A DNA stretch of 44,828 nt from Bacteroidota bacterium (GTDB lineage: Bacteria; Bacteroidota; Rhodothermia; Rhodothermales; UBA10348). A program made the translations under genes and the position numbers. The stretch covers positions 1 to 44,828 of the forward strand of contig JAJCYP010000048.1 in assembly GCA_029262855.1 (NCBI GenBank), given 5' to 3'. Below are positions 20,759-29,089 of the stretch, in pieces. The notes beneath the pieces were generated by a model that saw nothing but the letters and a program-made list of their open reading frames with translations, ran no database searches and was not told the origin of the DNA. How positions within the stretch are numbered: the stretch's first letter is position 1; every line of letters begins with the position of its first letter.

Positions 20759-21837
20759 GCACGAATTCGGTGGAGGAACGCCTCAAGCGGGTCGAGGCTT
20801 ACGACTTCCGGGCCCTGACGCCGTTTGTCCGCTTCGGAACGGCGAGCGATCGCTACTCGGGCTGGATCGGTCAGATCTACCCAGAATCCTATCGGGAGCG
20901 AATCCGCGGGCGTTCCCGAAAACTGGGCGGCAGGACGTTTCGGGAAGAAACGCTGCCCGTCGATTCCGTCGCGCACTACTTCGAGCATTTCGACATTCTC
21001 GAGTTGGACTTCACGTTCTACCGCCCTCTGCTGGAGCCGGACGGGCGGCCGGGCAGCAACATCAACACGCTCCGGACCTACGCGGAGCATGCCCCACCAT
21101 CCGCGCGATTCCTGCTCAAGGCGCCGCAGACCTACTTCCTGCGTAAACTGCGCCGGGGCTCTCCCCCGGTGGATGAGACCAACCCGGACTATCTGAACGC
21201 GAAGGCCTGCCACAATCATTTTGTGGACCCCGCCATTCGGGTGCTGGGAGACCGCCTCAAGGGATTTGTTTTCGAGCAGTCGTATTCCCGGCAGTCCGAG
21301 GGCCCGAGTCCGGAAGACAACGTCGAAGAACTCCGGCGCTTCTTCGGCGAACTGAACAGCACCATCCAGCCGCATCTTGAGCTGCGGTCCCCTCATCTAC
21401 TGGTGGACAGGTACTTCCAATGGCTGGAGACTTCGGGCCTGGGGTTCGTCTTCAGTCACTGGTCCTGGCTGCCCCCGATTCGGGAGCAGTGGAAGATGGC
21501 TGGCGAGCAGTTCTCGGCGGCCGACAAGTCAGTGGTTTGCCGGTTGCTGACGCCACTTCGCATGAGCTATGCAGATGCCTATGCGCTGTCCCATCCCTTC
21601 AATGAGCCGCGGCCTGAGATTACGGACTCGCAGGGCGGCAAGCGAATGGTTCTGGATGCAACCGCCCTCGCTTTTCAGGGGCTGCTGAAGGATCACAGTG
21701 TGAACCTGATCCTGAACAATCGGGCCTGGGGGAATTCGCCGGCCCTGGGTCAGGCCATCGCCAGCCGGATCCTCGAGGAAGAGGTCCGGCGATTCAATGC
21801 GGGCCGGGCCGGTCCCGATCGGCCAGCCCAGTCCTAG
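20755..21837 (+). CDS. DUF72 family protein (YecE-like TIM barrel)
   Basis: A 360-residue protein of the DUF72 family: FVRFGTASDRYSGWIGQIYP at the start, YFEHFDILELDFTFYRPL, RFLLKAPQTYF and LKGFVFEQSYSR. It also has a non-standard extended C-terminal part (FSHWSWLPPIREQWKMAG, VNLILNNRAWGNSPALG) that keeps the family's final NNR.G.SP motif. A TIM-barrel fold is predicted; biochemical role unknown. GTG 20755 is chosen because it overlaps the HIT stop (GTGA) and matches the family's N-terminus. Cotranscribed with the HIT gene. Confidence 0.85.
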   Translation: MSTNSVEERLKRVEAYDFRALTPFVRFGTASDRYSGWIGQIYPESYRERIRGRSRKLGGRTFREETLPVDSVAHYFEHFDILELDFTFYRPLLEPDGRPGSNINTLRTYAEHAPPSARFLLKAPQTYFLRKLRRGSPPVDETNPDYLNAKACHNHFVDPAIRVLGDRLKGFVFEQSYSRQSEGPSPEDNVEELRRFFGELNSTIQPHLELRSPHLLVDRYFQWLETSGLGFVFSHWSWLPPIREQWKMAGEQFSAADKSVVCRLLTPLRMSYADAYALSHPFNEPRPEITDSQGGKRMVLDATALAFQGLLKDHSVNLILNNRAWGNSPALGQAIASRILEEEVRRFNAGRAGPDRPAQS

Positions 21838-21851
21838 CCAAAGCCCAGCCG

Positions 21852-22208
21852 CTACTTCCGACCGTAGTCGTCTTCCAGGCGGATGATGTCGTCCTCATCG
21901 CAGACTCCCAGTTGGGTCTCGATGATGATCAGATCTTCTGATCCCTTGTTCTCGATTCGGTGGACGCCACCCACCGGGATAAACAGCGCGTCGCCCGTCG
22001 AAACTCCGGTTACCGAATCGTCCAGCGTGAACATGCCATTGCCTTGGGCGATGGCCCAGTGCTCGCTGCGGAGCCGGTGCTTCTGGAGCGACAGCCGCTG
22101 TCCCGGATGCACGATGATTCGTTTTACCCGGTATCCCGGCTCGTTCAGATACTCTTCCCATCGGCCCCAGGGCCGGTCATCGGCGTCGAGCCAGGTCGGT
22201 GAACTCAT
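21852..22208 (-). CDS. Cupin protein, type II mannose-6-phosphate isomerase-like
   Basis: A 118-residue single-domain cupin. RPWGRWEEYLNEPGYRVKRI, HPGQRLSLQKHRLRSEHWAI, FIPVGGVHRIENKG and IIIETQLG are the features of the C-terminal cupin of mannose-1-phosphate guanylyltransferase/mannose-6-phosphate isomerase proteins, here alone. The histidines in QKHRLRSEHW and VHRIEN form the metal site. ATG 22208 overlaps the NhaC stop (TGATG), so the two are probably translated together. Stand-alone cupins of this kind may isomerise sugar phosphates. Confidence 0.8.
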   Translation of the reverse strand: MSSPTWLDADDRPWGRWEEYLNEPGYRVKRIIVHPGQRLSLQKHRLRSEHWAIAQGNGMFTLDDSVTGVSTGDALFIPVGGVHRIENKGSEDLIIIETQLGVCDEDDIIRLEDDYGRK

Positions 22209-24112
22209 CAGGCAGTTGGTTTGGGTACAGGTTTTCCAATGAATCGCATCATCAACACGAGCACGCCGGCACCCAGAAGGAGTCCAATCCACCAGGGCAT
22301 GCCGTAGCCGGCAGGCACCGTCCCGAACGCCATCGCCACGCCGCCAACAGCCATCGCATAGGGCAACTGCGTCCGCACGTGGTCGATGTGATCACAGCCG
22401 GAGGCCATCGAGGACAGAATCGTAGTGTCGGAAATCGGAGAGCAGTGGTCTCCCCAAACCGAGCCTGCCAGGATGCTGGCGATGGTCGAATAGAGAATGT
22501 GGTAGTCGTGGGCAGCGACCATGCCGTTGATGGTCATCACCGCCCAGGCCAGTGGCACCACCAGTGGCAGCAGGATCCCCATCGCTCCCCAGGAGGAGCC
22601 TGTGGCGAACGCCGTTGCCGCGGCCAACAGGAATACGATGATCGGAACGATCTCCGGACTCAGCGAATCGCCCAAGACCGAAACCAGATACTCGGCCGTG
22701 AAGAGCGTCTGCGTCACTTCCGACAGAGACCAGGCCAGCACCAGAATGATCATGGCGAACATCATGGACTTGAGACCGGCATACCAGGCCTCAATGGTCT
22801 CGGCCAGCGTGAGAATCCGCTGACCGACCGACAGTATCGCGGCCACCATCACGCTGAGTAGCGAAGCCCACAGCAGAGAGGTGTAGGAATCCGACGACCC
22901 AATGATGTCCCGAAGATTGTCGCCTTCGCCCGTGACATAGAGCCCGGCCATCACCCCGAACACCAGCACGGCAACCGGAAGCACGGCGTTGATCATGCGC
23001 ATCGGCTTGTCGGGATTGGGCTGTACCTCCTTCCCCTCCACAGCCTCGGAGTCGATCTGGGCGTCAGGAGCCAGAACCTGACCGGTTGTGCGGGCCCTGA
23101 CCTCGGCCGCATGCATGGGCCCGAAATCGCGCTTGCTGAAGGCCACCACGAACACGAAGAAAATGGCCAGGATCGGATAGAAACTGAACGGAATCGAAGC
23201 CAGAAAGAGACCGTACGGCGACGCATCGATCTCCGGAATGGTCTGGAGCACGTCGCCGATCAACCCGACCTCATACCCGATCCAGGTGGTCACGAACGCC
23301 AAACAGGCCACCGGCGCCGCGGTCGAGTCCACGATGTAGGCCAGCTTCTCGCGGGAAATGCGGAGCCGATCCGTCACCGGACGCATCGTGTTTCCGACCA
23401 CCAGCGTGTTGGCATAGTCGTCGAAAAAAATGGCGAGGCCCAATGAGGCCGCAGCTGCCTGGCCACGGACAGGCGTGTTTGCCCACGTGATGATCCGGTT
23501 CACGATGCCCTGCATGCCACCGTTGCGGGACACAATACCGACCATGCCGCCAATCATGAACGAGAACAGGATGATCGACGCCCTGTCCGGGTCCGTCATG
23601 GCCCCGAGCACGTAGACCTGGAGGGTTTCCAAGAGGCCGTTCCAGAAGCCCATCGGCGTGAGGGCAACGGCAAACGCAGCCCCGCACCAGATTCCGACGA
23701 AGAGGGCCGGTATCACCCGCTTGAACACGAGTGCAATCCCGATGGCGATTATCGGGGGCAGAATGGACAACCAGCCTGGGATAGCTCGAAAGGGGGCCGA
23801 GGCCACCTCTCGTCCCTGGCGGAGAACCTGGACGTTCCCGGTCTCCTCGGCCTTCACGGAGGCCGTCCAGACCCCGTCGACTATGCTTAGCGGGAACTGG
23901 GCCGAGCCCACCGCCAGTACATAGGAATCCGCACCGAGCGTGTCGGACACCACCAGACCCACCTCAAACGGAATATCCTTGAGGACCGTACCCGGGACCG
24001 ACAGCTCCACAACCTGCGCTGAGGCGGCCGGAGCAAGTCCCGCGACCAGGGCGAACATGGCCATGAGCAGAGGCCCGCGAAGAACGCCGGCCGACGGAAA
24101 TCGAGGGGTCAT
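22208..24112 (-). CDS. NhaC family Na+/H+ antiporter with N-terminal exported domain
   Basis: A 634-residue membrane transporter. Unusually, a signal-like segment (LLMAMFALVAGLAPAASAQ) and about 80 exported residues of beta-rich sequence (VVELSVPGTVLKDIPFEVGL) come first, then about 12 membrane helices starting near residue 113 (WLSILPPIIAIGIALVF). Core motifs: IVSRNGGMQGIVN, LAIFFDDYANTLVVGNTMRP, IVDSTAAPVACLAF, ATAFATGSSWGAMGI, GDHCSPISDTTI. Ion specificity is inferred from family. It is upstream of, and overlaps, the cupin gene. Confidence 0.85.
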   Translation of the reverse strand: MTPRFPSAGVLRGPLLMAMFALVAGLAPAASAQVVELSVPGTVLKDIPFEVGLVVSDTLGADSYVLAVGSAQFPLSIVDGVWTASVKAEETGNVQVLRQGREVASAPFRAIPGWLSILPPIIAIGIALVFKRVIPALFVGIWCGAAFAVALTPMGFWNGLLETLQVYVLGAMTDPDRASIILFSFMIGGMVGIVSRNGGMQGIVNRIITWANTPVRGQAAAASLGLAIFFDDYANTLVVGNTMRPVTDRLRISREKLAYIVDSTAAPVACLAFVTTWIGYEVGLIGDVLQTIPEIDASPYGLFLASIPFSFYPILAIFFVFVVAFSKRDFGPMHAAEVRARTTGQVLAPDAQIDSEAVEGKEVQPNPDKPMRMINAVLPVAVLVFGVMAGLYVTGEGDNLRDIIGSSDSYTSLLWASLLSVMVAAILSVGQRILTLAETIEAWYAGLKSMMFAMIILVLAWSLSEVTQTLFTAEYLVSVLGDSLSPEIVPIIVFLLAAATAFATGSSWGAMGILLPLVVPLAWAVMTINGMVAAHDYHILYSTIASILAGSVWGDHCSPISDTTILSSMASGCDHIDHVRTQLPYAMAVGGVAMAFGTVPAGYGMPWWIGLLLGAGVLVLMMRFIGKPVPKPTA

Positions 24113-24118
24113 TGGGGC

Positions 24119-24754
24119 TCAGTCTTGGGTTCCAAAAATGCGATCTCCGGCGTCACCGAGGCCCGGTCTGATATAGGCATTCGAGTCCAGCTCCCGATCC
24201 AGCGCAGCCGTTACGATCGCGACATCGGGATGCGCCTTGTTCAGACGCAGCACGCCCTCAGGCGCCGCCACGAGACACATGAATTGGATGTCCCTGGCGC
24301 CCCGCTTCTTCAGGATCGAAATCGCTCCCTCGGCAGAGCCACCGGTGGCCAGCATTGGATCCACCACCAGCACCCGGGCCGATTCGATGAATCGTGGCGT
24401 GCGCTCATAGTAGGACACCGGCTCGAACGTTTCCTCGTCCCGATACATGCCGAGATGGCCCACGCGGGCATCCGGAATGAGCCGCAGCACCCCGTCGACC
24501 AGTCCCAGTCCAGCCCGGAGAATCGGGATCACGATCACGGACCCCCGCAGGTTGTGCCCAACCGTCTGCTCAAGCGGCGTCTCAATCGTGACCTCGCTGA
24601 CCGGCAGGTCGCGAAGGCACTCGTACGCCAGATGCATCGACAGATCAGACAGCGTGGACCGAAAGGTCCCGTGATCCGTGCCCTGCCGCCGGAGGACCGT
24701 CAGGTCTCTCCGGACGATGGGGTGGTCAACAATGGTGAGTCGGGGAGTTGCCAC
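24119..24754 (-). CDS. upp: Uracil phosphoribosyltransferase
   Basis: A 211-residue cytosolic enzyme making UMP from uracil and PRPP in pyrimidine salvage. Signatures: VIPILRAGLGLVDGVL, HLGMYRDEETFEPVSYY, VLVVDPMLATGGSAEGAIS (the PRPP loop), and the C-terminal uracil-binding SNAYIRPGLGDAGDRIFG. GTG 24754 has AGAGG 6 bases upstream. It follows the symporter gene by 9 bases and precedes the NhaC gene by 6, suggesting one operon of transport and salvage functions. Confidence 0.95.
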   Translation of the reverse strand: MATPRLTIVDHPIVRRDLTVLRRQGTDHGTFRSTLSDLSMHLAYECLRDLPVSEVTIETPLEQTVGHNLRGSVIVIPILRAGLGLVDGVLRLIPDARVGHLGMYRDEETFEPVSYYERTPRFIESARVLVVDPMLATGGSAEGAISILKKRGARDIQFMCLVAAPEGVLRLNKAHPDVAIVTAALDRELDSNAYIRPGLGDAGDRIFGTQD

Positions 24755-24763
24755 GACCAGCCT

Positions 24764-26449
24764 CTAGTTATGGGGCTGGTTGAGCCACGGCTTCCGCTCG
24801 AAGTACGAGTCGGTCACTCTCTTCAGGAGACCAGACAGCAGGATCAGGGTCAGGATGTTGGGCAGTGTCACGAGCGACAACGCCACATCGCCCAAATCCC
24901 AGATGGTGGTGACCGCCAGCGTGGCACCCACAAAGTGGAATACCAGGAAGACCAGCTTGTAGGGCAGGATGGCCTTTCGACCCATCAGGTAGTTCGCACA
25001 GCGGTCTCCGTAGTAGCTCCACGAGATGGCTGTCGAGATGGCGAACAGGAAGACACAGAGCAGCACGAGATACTTGCCGAGCCACCCGAGCCCCAGCGGC
25101 TCCAGCCCGCGTTCGAAGCCCAGCGCTGTCAGCGGCGAGCTGTTCCGGACGCCATTGCCGTAGAGCACCTCGAATTCCTGTCCTGACTCGCTGACCGCAA
25201 TGCCCCGGGACGGATAGACGGTGCCCGAGAAGGCGGTTGTCTGATCCGCGTCACTGAACAGGCGGGGGACCGCCACGTCGTAGTAGGCCAACACCCCGGC
25301 GTCCGCCGCGACGGCGGCGCCTTCTGAATACGCGATGGCATTGGGGGCGGAGACATCGTTGTTGGAACCGAACTCGTCGACCACCACGTAGGTGACGTTT
25401 CCATCGGTGATGTCAAGATCGGTCGGGATCTGCGCGTTGTAGGCGCCGGTCGAGATGATAACCAGACCGGTCATCGTACAGATGACGATGGTGTCGATGA
25501 AGGGCTCCAGTAGAGCGACCACACCCTCGGACACCGGCTCATCGGTCTTCGCCGCAGAGTGGGCAATGGGCGCCGATCCCTGACCGGCCTCATTCGAGAA
25601 GAGACCCCGCTGCACCCCGTAGCGCAGCGTGAAAATGAAGATCCCGACTCCGGTACCCGCAACGCCGGCGGTCGGATTGAAGGCTTCCTGGAAAATGACC
25701 CCGAACGCCGGGAATATTTCGCCTGGATTCGAAAGCAGAATGACCAGGGCGCCGAGTACGTAGACACTGGCCATGACCGGTGCGAGAATCCCGGTGACGG
25801 CTCCGATTCGCCTGATGCCGCCAATGATCACGAGGCCGACCACGGACGCCGAGACGAGGCCGGTGATCCACGTGGCGATACCGAAGTTGTCGGCTACCTG
25901 CGTGGCGATGGTGTTGGCCTGGATCGCGTTCCCCGTCATGAACGACGTCAGCATGAGCATGATGGCGAAAAACACAGCCACCGGCTTCCAATTCCAGCCG
26001 TACACGTCCTTGATGCCGCGCTCGATGTAGTACATCGGGCCGCCGGCAACCGAACCTTCCATGGCGCTCGCTCCGTCCATCGTCACCCGATAGTGCTGCG
26101 CCAGCGTGACCTCGCTGAACTTGGTGGCCATACCCAAAAGGGCCGTCATCCACATCCAAAACAGGGCACCAGGGCCGCCCCAGTGAATGGCCAGCGCCAC
26201 ACCGGCGATGTTTCCGATTCCGACCGTGGCCGATAGCGCCGTGGTAAGGGCCTGAAAGTGAGAAACATCACCCGGCTCATTCGGATCGTCGTATTTCCCC
26301 GAGGTGACCGCGAAACCGTGGCCCAATCGCCGAAACTGGACGAAGCCCAGACGCAGGGTCAGAAAGGCGCCGGCGCCAAGCAGGCCGATGACCAGTACGG
26401 GCGAAAGCAGCCCGTTGGCAAAGGAAATAAAATGTTCGAGGGCTTCCAT
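24764..26449 (-). CDS. AGCS family amino acid:cation symporter with large insert
   Basis: A 561-residue inner-membrane transporter of the alanine/glycine:cation symporter (AgcS/AlsT) family. Motifs: FQALTTALSATVGIGNIAGV, PGALFWMWMTALLGMATKFSE (in two pieces), GPMYYIERG, RGLFSNEAGQGSAPIAHSAA, and STAISWSYYGDRC. Usual length is about 450-480; the excess is an insert at about residues 337-437 (after VIISTGAYN, before LTALGFERGL). It is acidic, non-hydrophobic and probably extracytoplasmic. Substrate presumably alanine, glycine or glutamine with Na+ or H+. Confidence 0.88.
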   Translation of the reverse strand: MEALEHFISFANGLLSPVLVIGLLGAGAFLTLRLGFVQFRRLGHGFAVTSGKYDDPNEPGDVSHFQALTTALSATVGIGNIAGVALAIHWGGPGALFWMWMTALLGMATKFSEVTLAQHYRVTMDGASAMEGSVAGGPMYYIERGIKDVYGWNWKPVAVFFAIMLMLTSFMTGNAIQANTIATQVADNFGIATWITGLVSASVVGLVIIGGIRRIGAVTGILAPVMASVYVLGALVILLSNPGEIFPAFGVIFQEAFNPTAGVAGTGVGIFIFTLRYGVQRGLFSNEAGQGSAPIAHSAAKTDEPVSEGVVALLEPFIDTIVICTMTGLVIISTGAYNAQIPTDLDITDGNVTYVVVDEFGSNNDVSAPNAIAYSEGAAVAADAGVLAYYDVAVPRLFSDADQTTAFSGTVYPSRGIAVSESGQEFEVLYGNGVRNSSPLTALGFERGLEPLGLGWLGKYLVLLCVFLFAISTAISWSYYGDRCANYLMGRKAILPYKLVFLVFHFVGATLAVTTIWDLGDVALSLVTLPNILTLILLSGLLKRVTDSYFERKPWLNQPHN

Positions 26450-26590
26450 CCGAGGGTGGGGTCTGGTGTAACGGGCTCAATTGGTGGGACTCGCCCACCG
26501 GCCTGACGGGAATCACCCCGTCAAAAGGCCGAAAATGGCAGCCGCGAATATAACCCTGCCTTCAGGGGTCGACAAACGAAGCCCCGGGGA

Positions 26591-27280
26591 TCAGCCCGCC
26601 AATGAGGCCGGATCGACCTCGCTCACCGTCCCATCGGCCACGGCAAGCGTCCGCGCGGGATATTTTTGGACCAGCCGATAATCGTGCGTGGCCATGAGAA
26701 TCGTCATGCCCTGGCTGTGCAGGTTCAGGAACAGACGTTGGATGTCGTCCGCCACGGCCGGATCCAGATTCCCGGTGGGCTCGTCCGCGAGAATCACCCA
26801 CGGCTCGTTTACGATGGCCCGCGCGATCACCACCCGCTGCTGCTCGCCACCGGACAGCTCATGCGGGAAGCGCCGACGCTTGTGGCTCAGTCCAACCCAG
26901 GAAAGGACGTGGAGAACCCGATTGCGCACTACCCTGCCCGACTTGCCGGTGACGTAGAGGGCGAAGGCCACGTTCTCGTAGACGTCCCGATCCGGCAGGA
27001 GCTGGAAGTCCTGAAACACGATGCCGAGCGAGCGGCGCAGGAAGGGCAGCTCTGCCGGCTTCATCCGGTCACTGCGGAAGTCCGCCACCCGGACCCGACC
27101 GGAGATGGGCGGCGAGTCCATGTACAGGAGCCGGAGCAGGGTGGTCTTCCCCGACCCGGTCGGCCCGATCAGGTAGACCATCTCCCCACGTTCAATGGTC
27201 AGGTTCAGCCCGGAGAACACCTCGCGTTTCTCTCCACCGGGGAGCGGATAGGAAGCAGAAACGTTTTCGAGTTCAATCAA
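26591..27280 (-). CDS. FtsE-like ABC transporter ATPase
   Basis: A 229-residue ATPase. Walker [11 protein letters not shown]-loop FQDFQLL, signature [15 protein letters not shown], Walker [14 protein letters not shown], and H-loop ATHDYRLV. FtsE-like features are the short length, [10 protein letters not shown], and similarity to the cell-division FtsE/LolD branch. In most genomes ftsX follows directly; here no permease is adjacent, so the partner must be elsewhere. The 141 bases between this gene and the symporter hold a hairpin (26504-26524) with no U-tract. Confidence 0.75.
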   Translation of the reverse strand: MIELENVSASYPLPGGEKREVFSGLNLTIERGEMVYLIGPTGSGKTTLLRLLYMDSPPISGRVRVADFRSDRMKPAELPFLRRSLGIVFQDFQLLPDRDVYENVAFALYVTGKSGRVVRNRVLHVLSWVGLSHKRRRFPHELSGGEQQRVVIARAIVNEPWVILADEPTGNLDPAVADDIQRLFLNLHSQGMTILMATHDYRLVQKYPARTLAVADGTVSEVDPASLAG

Positions 27281-27353
27281 GGCGGGTGGAGGCGATTCGG
27301 GATGGGTCGGCCGGGGAATCTAGCACTTTTCGGGGTCGCCCTTCGGCAGTTCC

Positions 27354-28103
27354 TCAGGAAAGGGGCTTCCGGAGGACCCAGTGAACCCGCTCGGAAGCCT
27401 CGGTTGCTTCTTCCATACCAAACTCTTCGAACCGGCCCGCGATCTCGAAACCGGCGGCAGTTGCCGAAGCGGCAACCTCGGCAAGACTGTATGCACGCTG
27501 CCGGTGCTCCTCCCTGAAATTTTTTCCCAGCACCTCGATCTCGAAGACGGTGGTGTGGATGCGAGACTTGGGATCGTATTGCGAGTGCCGCACATACTCA
27601 AACCCTTCGGCCTCGCCCCGATCCTCCATGAGCGCCTCGTTGTTCACCGAGTTGGCGGGGGTGCTCTGATCGAACACGAACACGCCGCCCGGCTTCAAGG
27701 CACGAAGGGCACAGCCAAACAGCAAACCGAGCCGCTCCTCGGTCAGGAGATAGTTCATGCCATCGTACAAGAGGAGAACGGCATCCACGAGCTGGTCCAC
27801 GCGAAAATCCGTGAAGTCGGCCTCGGCGAACTGAATCTCCGCGCCCTCCATTTCCGCCTTGGCGCGTGCCACTCTGACCATGCGGCCAGAGGCATCCGTC
27901 GCCAGATAGGTGTACGGGTGCAGGTACCGCATCGCCAGTGCGAAAGACCCCGTCCCGCACCCCAATTCCAGAATCTTCTCGGCATCAGGAGCAAACTCCT
28001 CGAGGAGCGCCTGCACGTGAGCCGCCCACAGGTCATAGTCTACGTGCTCCATCACGACGTCGTACCCGGCGGCCAGCACCGAGTAGGCTGACACCTCCTT
28101 CAT
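27354..28103 (-). CDS. Class I SAM-dependent methyltransferase
   Basis: A 249-residue methyltransferase. SAM-binding motif I ILELGCGTGSFALAM (about residues 43-57), motif II TYLATDASGRMV, motif III AEIQFAEADFTDF, and motif IV DAVLLLYDGMNYLLTEE, followed by ALKPGGVFVFDQSTP. The C-terminal half (HTTVFEIEVLGKNFREEH, QRAYSLAEVAASATAAGFEI) looks like a substrate-binding beta region of small-molecule methyltransferases. Substrate unknown. Its ATG overlaps the pdxA stop by 4 bases (ATGA). Confidence 0.85.
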   Translation of the reverse strand: MKEVSAYSVLAAGYDVVMEHVDYDLWAAHVQALLEEFAPDAEKILELGCGTGSFALAMRYLHPYTYLATDASGRMVRVARAKAEMEGAEIQFAEADFTDFRVDQLVDAVLLLYDGMNYLLTEERLGLLFGCALRALKPGGVFVFDQSTPANSVNNEALMEDRGEAEGFEYVRHSQYDPKSRIHTTVFEIEVLGKNFREEHRQRAYSLAEVAASATAAGFEIAGRFEEFGMEEATEASERVHWVLRKPLS

Positions 28104-29068
28104 GAGTCGGCCGGTTCGAGGGCCAGACGCTGCCTCGCGACGTCGAGCGCTACCTCGATGGCATTCCGCATCGATTCCGCCCGGGCGATGCCCTTCCCGG
28201 CGATGCCGAAGGCCGTCCCGTGATCGGGAGACGTACGGATGATGGGCAGGCCGGCGGTAAAGTTGACGCCGGTGTCGAAGGCGAGGGTCTTGAAGGGAAT
28301 CAGGCCCTGATCATGGTACATGGCCAGGACCGCATCGTACTCCTCCCACTGTCGCTCGGCGAAGAAGCCGTCAGCGGGAAAAGGGCCGAAGCCCTGACTG
28401 CCGAGGGTCTCGCGCATCGCAGGTTCGATGATCTCGATTTCCTCGGAGCCCAGCACGCCGCCGTCGCCAGCATGGGGGTTCAGTCCCAGCACGGCAATTC
28501 GCGGCTCGGCGATTCCGAAATCGCGCTGCAGCGACTCGGAGAGCCGAACCAGACAGCGAGCCACGGCCACCCTTGTGATGCGGCTGGCCACGTCCTTCAG
28601 CGGCATGTGGCCCGTGACAACCCCCACCCGGAGCGGTCCGGCCACCATCGTCATCAGATAGTCTGAGGTGCCGGTGAGCCTGGCCAGGTACTCGGTATGG
28701 CCAGGCTCATCGTAGCCGGCCAGACCAATCGCTTCCTTGGAGATCGGCGCGGTCGCCATGGCGTCCACCTCACCGGACAGACAAAGCTCCACGGCCCTGG
28801 CGATGGAGCGCATCGACAGCGCACCGGCCTGTGCCGAGACCTCCCCGAAGCGGACCGCATAGCCCTCGTCGGCGGCCACCTGATGGAGCGGCACCGGCAG
28901 GGCATCCAGACCCAGCCGGTGGGCGTGCAACTCCAATACCGCCCGGTCTCCGACGAGGACGGCATCGCATTGGGCCTGGACCGATGGTTCGGCCAGACAC
29001 TTGAGCGCCACCTCGGGGCCGATCCCGTTGGGATCACCCAGAGTTACGGCGATTCGGGGACGACGCAT
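28100..29068 (-). CDS. pdxA: 4-hydroxythreonine-4-phosphate dehydrogenase
   Basis: A 322-residue NAD-dependent, metal-binding enzyme of pyridoxal 5'-phosphate synthesis (DXP-dependent route). Motifs: VTLGDPNGIGPEVALK, APISKEAIGLAGY, GHTEYLARLTGT, VTGHMPLKDV (metal histidine), LNPHAGDGGVLG, YHDQGLIPFKTL, and IRTSPDHGTAFGIAGKG. All expected histidines are present and length is normal. Coupled to the methyltransferase downstream; pdxH is also in this window, at 33009-33662. Confidence 0.95.
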   Translation of the reverse strand: MRRPRIAVTLGDPNGIGPEVALKCLAEPSVQAQCDAVLVGDRAVLELHAHRLGLDALPVPLHQVAADEGYAVRFGEVSAQAGALSMRSIARAVELCLSGEVDAMATAPISKEAIGLAGYDEPGHTEYLARLTGTSDYLMTMVAGPLRVGVVTGHMPLKDVASRITRVAVARCLVRLSESLQRDFGIAEPRIAVLGLNPHAGDGGVLGSEEIEIIEPAMRETLGSQGFGPFPADGFFAERQWEEYDAVLAMYHDQGLIPFKTLAFDTGVNFTAGLPIIRTSPDHGTAFGIAGKGIARAESMRNAIEVALDVARQRLALEPADS

Positions 29069-29089
29069 GGATGCAGGAGTTGGGTTCGA

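Noticed and set aside
24757-24780. Inverted repeat ACCAGCC..GGGCTGGT at the AGCS stop/upp start
   Set aside because: No U-tract and it lies in a 9-base gap between two genes probably translated together; likely chance.
26500-26530. Terminator between the FtsE-like and AGCS genes
   Set aside because: The TGACGGG..CCCGTCA hairpin has no U-tract on the minus strand side, so a terminator role is not supported.
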